Shown: one piece after another, positions 12,701 through 24,700 of the stretch
Layout of the letters: each line of letters starts with the position of its first letter
How positions within the stretch are numbered: position 1 is the stretch's first letter
Origin: Morinoia aosen
Taxonomy: Eukaryota; Arthropoda; Malacostraca; Amphipoda; Talitridae
Assembly: GCA_030386875.1 (NCBI GenBank)
Contig: CM059567.1
Coordinates: forward strand, 51,444,020-51,508,019
Direction: 5' to 3'
Length of the DNA: 64,000 bases
The notes under the pieces: generated by a model
The model's input: only the letters and a program-made list of their open reading frames with translations
The model's database searches: none
Told to the model about the DNA's origin: nothing
Position numbers and translations under genes: made by a program

Positions 12701-15700
12701 ATTTTGCTTCTTATAAGAAGAACTTAGTTTAAGAGAAGTCCTCAGTGTTTACAAATGACACTTAGCAGGCAGCAGCTTTTATATTGGTTACAAAAATACA
12801 AGCCAGTTCTAACTAATCCAGTTATCTAACTCGACCTCAATGGAGGCTCACTCCTTTCGATTTGTAAGAGTGCAAATAAAGCTAGTTAGTTGGCACATCA
12901 AAGGCTCAACTCAAGGTTAGAGCCAAACCACTTGATCATGTACTACAGCTTAATACCATCTAAGTCAATAGGTTCTCATTACCTCTAATTAGAACTGTCC
13001 TAGACTGAATGAACTGTGTGAATGTCCTAATCTTGAATGAATATTGCATGCATATCACTTTACGGGAACATTTTAAGATATTCAAGTCGTTCATAGAATG
13101 TACGGACGCCAAATGCAACGCTGAGTGCAAGATCACCCACGCTGTACTCACCCGCCTCAGCTCGTTGCCTTGTCTCTCAGCTCTCTCCTGGAGCTGGTCC
13201 AGCTCGGACTGGGCCTTATCGAGCGCTGCCTGGGTCTTCTCCTGGGCGATCTGGGTCTTGCCTACGGTGGCCTGTGAGCGCTCGAGCTCCTCGCGCAGCT
13301 TGTCGACTTCGCTGACCCAGCGCTCGCGCTCTGCGTGCATGCGCGCGATCGTGCCCTGTGCGCGCTCCAGCTCCTCCTGCACGCTGTCCTTCTCCGACTG
13401 CGCATTTTCAAGTCGAGCTTTGAGGCGATAAATCTCTCCCTGAGACTTCTCAATTTTCTCCTGCAGCTGTTCAACTTCCACGTGGGATCGATCGTAATCG
13501 GTCTGGTTCATTCGAAGCTCGGCCTGCGCTCGACGCAGCTCTGCCTGGCATTTGTCCAGTTTTTCCTGTAGAGATTCATGATCTCTTGGATCTCTGACAT
13601 CTCTTGGGTCTCTGACATCTCTTGGATCTCTGGCATCTCTTGGATCTCTCGGATCTCGAGAAGGACCAACGCGGTCTCGGTCTCGATCCCTGTCTCTTTC
13701 CCAGTCACGATCCCTATCACGGTCGCGGTCACGATCCCTATCCCGATCCCTATCCCGGTCTCTGTCCCTCTCGCTACGGCCGTACGAGGCCTGCGCACTG
13801 CGCTCCCGCTCCAAGTCTTGGTGTAAGCGATCGTTCTCAGACCGTAGGCGGTTGTTTTCAGCGTCGAGTTTAGCCAAGCGATGTCGGTAAGAATCATGAT
13901 CACTTGACGTCTTGTCAGCCTCATTGTAGAGCTTGTCAAGCTCGGCCTTGGTCTTCCCAAGCTCACTTTGGCTCGACTCCAGTTTGGCTTCAAGTTTGTC
14001 TTTCTCAGCGAGCGATCGCTCTAGTCTCACTTGGAGCTTCTCAACTTCACCTTCCAGGGAGTGCAGCTTCATCTTGTACTCGGCGATGTCTCTTTCATGG
14101 AGGCTTGTCTCCTGCTGCTTTTCCTGCTCTGCGCGGTCTCTCTGCTCCCGCAGCTGCAGGATTTGCTTGTCCTTGTCGCCGATGGCCTCCTCCAGCGAAG
14201 TGAGGGCCCCCTCGGAGCTGCTGTGGTGGGCCTGCACGGCCGTCAGGCGGGCCCGGGCCATGTCCACTTGGTTGTCCTTCTCCCGGAGTAGCTCTTCCAA
14301 ATTCTCAATCTAGCGTGAAGGAATGAATATTAGCGTAGGTCACAAGGTTGGTATGAGCAACGACATGCTTCCTGAGGCCACCGTCTGAGAGAGAACCGTG
14401 TTAACACGCAGGCGACAAACTCACACACTTTCAGAATGTTAGTGTTTTGTTAATGAGCAGCGTGCGGTTAAAATAGCTGGTTGGCAAGCTCGTCGCATTG
14501 AAAGTTGGTGTTTTTCTACAAATCAACACAAAAATTTAGACGTAGCTAGCTACTTGCACTTCATTCACAGACGGAAAAGCTTATAATGCATTTCAAGTTT
14601 CTGAGTAATTGAAAATTCTTTTTAGTCGTCATAGCAATAATCATTGAGTAATACCGTGATGATAAATCTTTAAATTATCCAAAACAATAACACTAGCTTC
14701 AATGTATTTATGTACAGGGTGTTTTTAAATCTTTAATGACTTTTGATACAGTGAGGATTTTTTAGGTTCCGTATTTAAAAAACACCATGTAGATATTTAC
14801 CTAATTTTGCTTATGTCGAACTTTTGATCGGCATGACATGAAGTATTAAATGAGTGTATCTGTGATACGTGTTTTAATACCTCACGTGTATAAATATACG
14901 ATTTGAAACAAGTATATTACACTTAATCTGCTTGTTTTCCATCCCTACCAAGTAATCAGTAATCCAACCAACCAAGCAATTAATCAAGTAACCCAACGTG
15001 ATCATCAGTAACCCAACATAATCATCAGTAACCTAATATGATCATCAAGAATCCAACACGATTACCAGTAACACAACATGATCATCAGGAACCCAACACG
15101 ATTTCCAGTAACCCAACATGATCATCATAAACCCAATATGATCATCAGTAACCCAATATGATCATCAATAGCCCAACGATGTCATCAGATTTCGTAAGTA
15201 CGTACATCGATATATAAATAACCTGAACTCTCGGTGACAGCAGTGGTCGCCCATGCACGTGTTAGCACCAGCAGCACATGAAGTGCAGTAGGGAGCTAGC
15301 TTTTCTGTGGAGGACGTTGATCTTGCATTGACTTCACTCACCTTCCTGTGGAGGACGTTGATCTTGCGGTCTTTGATGTCCATGTGGTCCCTGAGCTCGG
15401 TGAGCTCGGCCGTGAACCTGTTGCGCTCCTGCGTCGCCTGCAGGCAGTGCTGCGTCTTCTTCTCTATCGTCTTGTTCTTCTCCTCCAGGCGCTGGCGTAG
15501 CTCCTCCACCTGACGCACAGCAACAGTAGCCAAGATACAGAAAACGGGAAATGGTTTGACGCTAACGTATTGAAGAAATAAGGAGGAAAACGGGACGTGG
15601 TTTGACGCGAACGTATTGAAGAAATAAGGAGGAAAACGGGACGTGGTTTGACGCGAACGTATTGAGTAAAGAAGGTGGAAAACGGGACGTGGTTTGACGC

Positions 15701-18700
15701 TAACGTATTGAAGAAATAAGGAGGAAAACGGGACGTGGTTTGACGCGAACGTATTGAGTAAAGAAGGTGGAAAACGGGACGTGGTTTGACGCGAACGTAT
15801 TGAAGAAATAAGGAGGAAAACGGGACGTGGTTTGACGCGAACGTATTGAAAAACGAAGGAGGAAAACGGGGCGTCGTTTGACGCGAACGTATTGAAAGTA
15901 GGAGGACATGAATTGTGTAATGGTGGCATGTTGATAGCAGATTTCGTGTCTTCAAATGCTACATCTTATGTGACATTTGTTTTAATACTCTTTAAATCAG
16001 TTATGAAATTATTTTAATTATCATTACGCAAAACAGCTATGAATATAGTTGACAGATTTTTTATCCCAGATTATGCTTTTATTTTCTATCAAAATGCATC
16101 GAATCCCGTTGTCTTTTGCTTCAAGACCAACCTAGTCTTACATTAAATTTTATGGTTCGAGTTCTTCGGTAATGTCAATGATAAGATTTCTTAGACATAT
16201 ATTCTGCAACTACTGAGCCATCGCTCACTGTTTTCGACACGGAGCCATTGTTCGAACTATAACTTCAATGCTTAGATCAAACTTCAATTTTCCACTGTTA
16301 TTTGCATATTGCACGGAAACTTGAATGTAAAACTAAAACTTGAATGTTGCAGAGAAACGTGAAAGATGAACTAAAACTTTAATGTTTCATGCAATTTGCT
16401 GAAGCATGAAAGTTGCACAGGAACTCAAGTGTTCTACTGAAACTTGAATGTTCTACTGAAACTTGAATGTTACACGGGAATTTAAATGTTACATTGAAAT
16501 TTGAATGTTCCACTGTAATTTGAATGTTGCACTAGAACCATACTACATACGCAGAATACACAGAACTCTCCCCTGATGACACTTCTAATGCCTCGCTCAC
16601 ATGCAGGCCTCATGACCCGCACCTTCACCTCGAGCTGGCAGTTCGCGTTTCAATTTCTTACCGCGCAAGTGCTACAATTTTAAATCATTTATGTGTAATA
16701 TAATTTTTCATCCTCCAAGTTTCAGTGAAAAATTGCATCTCCCAAATGGGAAATTTTCTACTTATGTCTAAAAAATTTCGCACGTTTTTCTTGGCGATCA
16801 TTGCCGGGTTCTCGTTTGTTTGAGGATTACTCCACAATGCAGAAAGATATGACCGGGACGCGATAAATGAGCAAAGCTTAAGAATGAATGAAATGAACTC
16901 TTGAAAAAGCGAAATAAAAAGACCTTTTAAAAAATTACATAGTTTGTAACATTTTCAAGTAACTGAAACGAAAATTGCCTAGCTAAAAAATGCTCAATTT
17001 GGAATTTTCACAAAACATTTCTGGGTTGAAACTTTTCAAAATTGATCAACCCTAGTTCAATTAACAAGAATTTTATCTGCACTTAATGCAGTTGTGTAAA
17101 TAACTTGAGAATAGGACCAATGCAGGCAGGACGTGCGTGACGTCACTACTACGTAAAAGTATAAAGCGGAGTTTGTTTCCACAGGTCTAAGTAAATTCTA
17201 TTTTAAATCAGTTATTCAGTGTGATTCCGGCGTAAAGCTGAGAGTGGTCGAAATCGAATGACTTGTATTGTTTACACGTACAAACTTCATACCAGCTCTG
17301 GAAAATTATCATAATTAGCAGAAATCCTAATTAGAGAATATTCCCTAGCAAAATTACAAGGCGGTAAAACACATATAACTCCTTCATAAAACTGAAACTC
17401 AAACCTTAGTGTTCCCAGACTCTTAAATGGAAATAATGATCGATAATAATGCGCTAGGACATAACTTAGGACTAAGATACCACCACTCACGACACATAGG
17501 GCATAGCGTACGAGAAAGTGGCAAAAAAATTACACCATCTCACAACTCGGTAAAAAGGTCAATGAAATTTCGTGTGCCTAAAAGTTGTTCAAAGCACAGA
17601 AGCTCGTGTTTCACAGAGCTTCACTTGTTATAGAAATTACAAATAAAATTTCTAAAAATCTAAGAGGGAAATGTTATTGCCGGGAAAATTCATTTTGCTT
17701 TTAAATCGCCCATCATGAAACAGATATATGACGAATGTTGACATCTTGCCGTAAGATTTAGTCAAATTCCAGCAACCCCGTCAATATTCCCCAAAATTTA
17801 ATTGAATAATTACGACATTTGTGAAGCTAAGCGAGTAAATTTGGCGCTTTAGCGCATTCAAACCACGATCAGAGGCGACATGGGATGCTGAGTCGCATGG
17901 CAAGGTGACACGATAGCTGCAAGTGTCTTTGCAAGTGTCAATCAAAAAATAACAGACGTATACAGTACACCAGAGTCTTCTTGTATCGCAGATAATTTCA
18001 CTGCCCTTAGTTTTCCATCTAAACTTATTGTGAACTCGTGAGATCAAGGGAAAATTGAAATTATGCAAAACCCAGTCTAACTTTTTCGCCGGAGCACGCA
18101 TATTTTTCGCTGCCTAAGCGATTTAATTACTTGGGTGGCGAAAAACATGCATGCAGGCGGCGGAAACGTTAGACTCGGAATGACTTGCAATTTATGATGG
18201 CTCACAACTGATTTCTCTCGAAAGTGATCTTTTGAACATTATGTGAACTCTATTTCAAATGGTTGAATTTTTTCATGCAAGCTGTTGAAGCTCCGTTGCG
18301 CTTGGGTTGTATTATTCCAAAATGTGATTCGTACATTATTGAAAATATATTGAGAATTTCGTAAGCTCTCTATTCTTAAAAAGGATGAGATGACAAAGAT
18401 TAAATCAACAGAATGCGTGAGAACTGACATTCAAATTTTCATATTTGACACACTACAGTGAGTACAAATTGTTCCACTAACATTCCAAAGAATCGTTTTG
18501 AAATTTGAACGCCTCATTGTGCTCCGCTTTGTGCTTCATTTTGCCAGTCTCTCGAATACGAAATGCGCGACAAACAGGAAAAAGAAGTGTACCCACACTA
18601 CTCACGTCAGCCTGCAGCATACTGTAGTGCTCTTCCTTGGCCGTGAGGCTCTCTTTTAAGACCATAATGTGTCTCTGGTAATCTTGGTGCTGCTCTTCCA

Positions 18701-21700
18701 GGGTCTTCATCTTCGCAGACATCGCCAAGATTTCCTGATCTCGCTTCTGGATCTCGAGACGCGACTCCTCCAGCTGCAACAGTCCCGTTCCAGGACGTCA
18801 GATCAGTCACATCCCAAACCATTGGTGCTTTTCCATATTTTCCAATTTCCTATCCAAAACATTAACTTAATAAATTGCCTAATTTGTTTTTTCAGTACTC
18901 TAGAAGTACTTTTAGCCTAGAAGTAAATAGATGTGCTCGCAATTACAACATATCTGCGAATCGATTTTAATGAACGTGAGAAGTTTTCATATTTCTACTT
19001 TCGCTCACGTGGATCGAAGTACTTACAACTGATTCAAAAACATAGATAATTATTTCTGCAGCATCTCTTTCAAAAGAGCTTTCTATTGATCGAACTCCAG
19101 AGGATGGATACTGTCGTAAAATATGGATCAGTAAACATCTGGTATAAAAAAGCGTAAAAATTCAGCTTCTGTAAAAGTTCACTGATGACGTTACGAGTCT
19201 GCCAAGGGCGCGGGTGCCACCTGTTGATACGAGCGCTTCAAGCTCATAAAAGCTAAAAAGTCACTAAACGCGGTCGTTTTTCGAACTTTTCCATTGGTGA
19301 ACTTGGGCTCGTTTTACTTCGTGGGTTTTATTGAGCCGATATTTAATATGACACTGGAAGCACCCAAATTGTAGATAAAGCCCTTGATTCGATGGGCTTA
19401 GTAAAAACGGCAGAACGAATACCTCGATAAATACCAAGGCCTGATTATGCTTCAACTAAGAAAACGAAGAACAGGGTGGAAGTCAGACTCAAGTTACTTC
19501 GAAGTAATTGCAACTGATTTAAAAAGTTATATGACCTGGCCAGGAGTTTTCAAAAGTGGTTTAGTAAAGGATCTACGCTAGAATTCGACTAAACCAAGTG
19601 TGACTGGCATTCTGTCAGAACGACCGGGTCAATCCCAAAGCCAGTGCAATAGCATGGATTATAAAGCCATGGCGGAAATTGCACAGCCTCGACTCTGATG
19701 TTAACTTCATTGTGTTGAACATTTTTTCAATATTTTTGGGAGTTAACTTCAATATTTTGGGAGTTAACTCACTGTATCAACTTGATTTACCCTGCTAGAA
19801 TAATTTCCTCTTACAGCAAAGTGCAATTATGTGAACTCGTATTATAGTACATTTTCATTGAAGTTAAAATCTAATTATTCTCTTTATGTCTGTGAGCTAA
19901 CTTCATGGCTAACTTCATTTCACTTCATTAAATTATAATCAAACTTTAAATATTGTACAAAGCTGGAAGTTTATGAAGAAACAATTTTTCTTCAATAACT
20001 TCGTGATAACAATAGTATCAATAATAGCATGTTCGTTCTCATAAACCTGAACTGCTTTGAATTCTCATGTTATATGTACAGCTAACGTACCGCAAAATCT
20101 ATGAGTGGTTTTTTCAGCATCTTCATGATAATATTTATCTGCTTGACAAAATCGAATCGCTTCAGCAAACAACACCACAGAAATGAGCTTGTCTCTTGAA
20201 ATACACAATGCTGAGAAATTCAACTCATCCCAAAAACAAAATCGTGGTAAATTGAGACTGAAGTAATGCAGAACTTGGAATTATCAGTGCTGCAAACACG
20301 AACAAATCCATGCACCAAAGTCAACTCGACGAGATGACGCAACAAACCATGAGCTGATCAACGCATGCAATGGTCTGGACGAGCGAACTCCACTGTGGCA
20401 GGTAGAAAAGACATAAAAACTCAATGAAGTCTAAGGACACAAGCACGCACAGACAGACAAGACTGTAGAACAAACAGATGGACTTACGTACGTGGAGGAC
20501 TGAAGGATGCCACCCGCAATGAGCTTTATGCGTAAATCTGATAATTTGGCTTTATTTGTACACTCAACAACTTATACAGTCATGTGAAAATGTATACCAA
20601 TGCAACAGATAAGCAAAGAAAAACATTTACGCAAATAAGCCCATTGTAACGCGTGTACGAGTGTAGTAGGCTCCTTGCCTTTCATACTAAATATAGAACA
20701 TATACCACCACTCTACGTGTAAGCGCTATGCAAGAGATCACTTTTTTGACCTACTTTGTCAAAACTTTCAAGGTGATCTCTGTTTTTTCTTGCAGAAATA
20801 TTGAACCTCATACAACTCGGAAACGGCCTCCGTGCGAAATGAGTGAGCAAAGGCACATTCAAAAAGAATTCATGAAAAAACGGGGACCATATTCCAAATA
20901 GTAAGAAATTCATCACACAGCTACTCAGCCGGTCATGTTCTCTTCAGTTTCCGGTTGGCAAACACCTAATTCAATCCTTTTGATGTTAACAGAAAATTTC
21001 GAGTCTACACAGGATGTGGTATTACAGCTACTAAAACGGTGGAAGCATTTGACCGACGATGGTTCGGGCCGGCGGCTAGAGGTACTTCCAGCAAGACTTA
21101 CTTGACTTTTAGTTTTCCTCTCACGATCCTGCATGGCCATGAGTAATCGAGAGTCGTCAGTTGAAGGAGGAGGAGTTGTCCGGGTGCCCCACCTATTGTT
21201 AGAGGACACCTGCTGCTGCTGTTGCTGCTGCTGAATGCTTGCCATTTCTCGCACCCTCACCAACTCTTCTTCGAGCATTGTCACTTCTTGTTCGAGTTGC
21301 GTCACTCGAGAGTCTTTGTTAAGAGAGTTTTGCGACTTGGTCCATCCTCCTCCCTGATTATTGCGCCCCTGCGGCACACCACACCATTCAACCCTCTGTC
21401 TGGGTGCACTCCCACCAAACAATTAGAGCGCCATTGCTACGGTAGAATTGAGTGACTTTCTCCATCAATAAAAAAAACAAAGAAGCCAAAATGGGACATT
21501 CATTGTCAGTAACTGAGCAAAGCTATAGATTGACACTATCGCTCAAAATTATGAAAACACGAACGCCAAAAACATTCAGACGATGGCACAGAAAAATTTT
21601 TGAGAACACATAAATATCTTTGCCCAACTCTTTCTGCAGGTCCCAACAGCGATTCTTATGTGACAAGCAAACAGATCACACCAGCTCATTGGATTGTCCG

Positions 21701-24700
21701 AGAAATTCCTCAGTTATAGGCTTAAGTTTTGTCATGGCGTATAAGGCATTTCACTAAAAAAAACATACAAGACATCGTTTGGGATCCGACAGGAGAAATA
21801 TATCAATAGTGAAGAAGCAAGCGAGAGAGTGACAGCTGGGCACCGTCCCGCTGCCTTCGGAGGCCTCTTCTTCAGGTCTTCTCCGGAGCAAAAATTTGCC
21901 TTGCAGCTTTACCGGGTATGAATTTCAGAGCTGAGTAAAGATGAAGTGACCTTCGGATGATCCTGAAGAAAGGGTCCCCGAAGTGCATAGTCACGATCTC
22001 GCTTGCAGTGTGTACCATCAGTCGGAGAGAGAGGGCTCACCTGGCGCAAGGTCGCGGCTTCAGAACTATTAGGATTCTGCAGAGCGTCCCTGAGCTTGTC
22101 ATTCTCCTTTTGGCACTCCAAAAGGCGCGCTCGAGTCTGCTCGAGCTCTTGCGATATAGCTTCATCTGTGGCGGCTGTCGCCTTTTCACCTATAACATGC
22201 AGGAGTGGTGAATGTGCTGCGGACCAGGGAGGAGGAGTAGAAGAAGGGAGTGCTTGCTCTAGAGCAAATATAATCCGAGGCTAAAGAGAGAGAGCACATA
22301 CACAAGCTCTCTAGCAGGGCCCCATGACTGGCAACAGCAACGCAGCGGTAGGTGTCCTCCTCCTCTACTACTTACTGTATATGTACACCCAACCTGGCAC
22401 TGTCTCTCTTCTAAACTCAGGCCTTAAAGCTAGCAAGAGTGGAAAGATCTAAAGCTTGCCAAAAGAACTTTACAAAAGGAAGGAAACATGGCATAGGAAG
22501 CGTTAAGAAATCGATCCAAAACTCATTTGAGGAACAGACTTGCAGATGCGTGAAAAGAGCACAAATTCATTATTGATCGAGTAGCGCGAAACGATCGAGA
22601 GAAAACTCACAAATGCGGTGTGAATGGTACAGTGGAAGAAAAAATTCTTCGACTATCATGAATAGTAAATGAGCAAAAAACTTGTTCTTTGTTGAAAAGA
22701 ATGACAGTAAAGTAGGAGGAGCGTCACATTCACGGTGGATGAGCAGCATCAAGTTATACATGTGAAATAGAGGACAGGAATATGGCGCGCAAAGAAATAG
22801 GAACTGATCATGGGCTCGAATAAGCGGCTAATGATCACAGCGAGAGCTGCAGCACAGCCTCGACAGGTTATATTAGCGACATTCATGACGACAGTGACTG
22901 GAGAGCATCAATCAAGAGGACATTGAGACTACAGTGCGTACACATTGAAGAGCACGTAAAAGAGAAGTAGCAGCAGCAATTTAGTGATTATTTGGATCAT
23001 AATTACTCTTGCAATGAGCGCATCGACCAATCCATTGTTCATGTGTTGGTTGCTACCGGCTAAGGCGGGGGGTGTCGCCTGATGCCAGCCCATCCACCGG
23101 GCATGCCCGACCGCTCCTGAACCTCGGCACGCTGCGCACACCACCACACGGTAACTAGTCCACATCGCCTTCTACCCAAAATCAAACAAACCTACACTTC
23201 TTAAATGAAAATAAATAAATAAAATAATCTCTTTCAGTAAAAAAATGAAGTTATGAGTCTCTAATGCAGGGTGACCACCGAAATAATTGATTCTCGTAAC
23301 TTTCTTTTGTTTGTCAGAGTTCTGAATGTCGTTCGTCAGGAAAACTACAAGGAATGCTACAGGATTCTGCTCTGGTTAGGAGGTTACGACAGAAGGATCA
23401 ATGTAAACTGGAGGGTTTGTCTCATCGTCTTGAGGAGACACAAAGCCGATTTGGAATTTCAACTAGAGTTGGTATTCTAATGAGAGACAGCTACAAAGGA
23501 TAAAAGGAAGGGAAAGGCTGATTGTGGCATAGAAGGCAATCACGAACAATTAGTGAAAAATGCTTTGCGACTTTAGATCAGCTACATACAAGCCCTTTGA
23601 GTGAAATTAAAAAGTCGAGATATATTTGAATATGTTTCTTTGAGATGTACGTATTTTAAAATTTTCTCATTTATATAAACTTGATGTATATATAAAAACT
23701 CATTGATATAAACTCGATGTATGTTTAAAAACTCATTTATATAAGCTTGATATATATTTAAAAACTCATTTTATAGAAACGCAGCAGATTTCATAAGATG
23801 ACAATGAGCTCAGTTTGAAGAAGAGGTGACGGAGTGTTACTCAACTGAAGTTGGGATAAGGACGAGTCCCAACAAGTTTAAGAAAGCAAAATACTGCAGA
23901 TGCTGTCTCAAAAACTGCGGAGGTTTCAAGTTTCATGCATTTAAAGAGTGAAGGTTCTTAAGAAAGATGCAAAAGGTTCGTTCATGGAAATCAATGGGGA
24001 ATTAATTAAACCTACCCTAATGCAGACTTAGTAGGTCAACTGCGGCGAGTTCTTGCACTGCCAGACTCAAATTTGAACGAATACCTTCGGGCAATTTTGG
24101 GTAAAAATAAGTTTGGTAAAGTTTAGAATGTGTATTCGTGTGTCCCTAAAATATGTACTAATTCTTTTTCTGACGAAAACTCACGCAGTTTTTGCTTTTG
24201 TTTCACGTGTAAATTATTTTATTTTGAAACAATGTATTTTCTCAAATTTAATGTTCTTTTCTTCAATTTTACTCTATTAACTTCAAACAATGTCAATAAA
24301 CACCAATATCAAAATGAAATACGTGAGTACTGGTCAACCAAAGTGTAAGTACACGATTTTTGAGCGCCGTGTATTGTATTAGACGACGACACAAAATTTC
24401 GCGCGTTAGACAAACACTGCACACACGTCACAGGTCAAAACACGCCGCAGTTACCGAATTAGAAAACCCCAAAAAAGTCAGTTCATTTACCCAGAATGCG
24501 AGTAAGAAAATCATGCACAGAATAGAAGACAACCACAGCCTGCATGCAAGGCAAATTTCATTACGAATGCGGTGTTCTGATGGGAATAAAAATAATTATG
24601 CATGGCTTGAGCTTACAAATAAACTTTGAGCGGAAAAAAGAACGCTTCGACGCGGTCTGGGGACCTCAACGTTAGAGTTCATTTAAAACAACGCAGCTGT

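Larger units (their letters stand above)
14310..15341. other. brp intron between exons E and F
   Basis: Holds the 79-bp inverted-repeat element (14713-14791) and the 20-bp tandem repeat (14990-15187). A partial duplicate of the exon E donor region (CTGTGGAGGACGTTGATCTT) occurs at 15305-15324 beside the true one at 15346-15365. Confidence 0.75.
15510..18605. other. brp intron between exons D and E
   Basis: Holds the 46-bp minisatellite, the degenerate 19-20-bp repeat and hairpin copy 1. A perfect TGACGTCA occurs at about 17139. No exon recognised. Confidence 0.75.

Noticed and set aside
12960-13151. Extension of brp exon F past 13152
   Set aside because: The frame is open by chance, but a strong GTGAGT donor and the fit to exon G end the exon at 13152.
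15464-15955. Long minus-strand frames upstream of brp exon E
   Set aside because: The part above 15509 is minisatellite read-through. Homology and the acceptor place the exon start at 15509.
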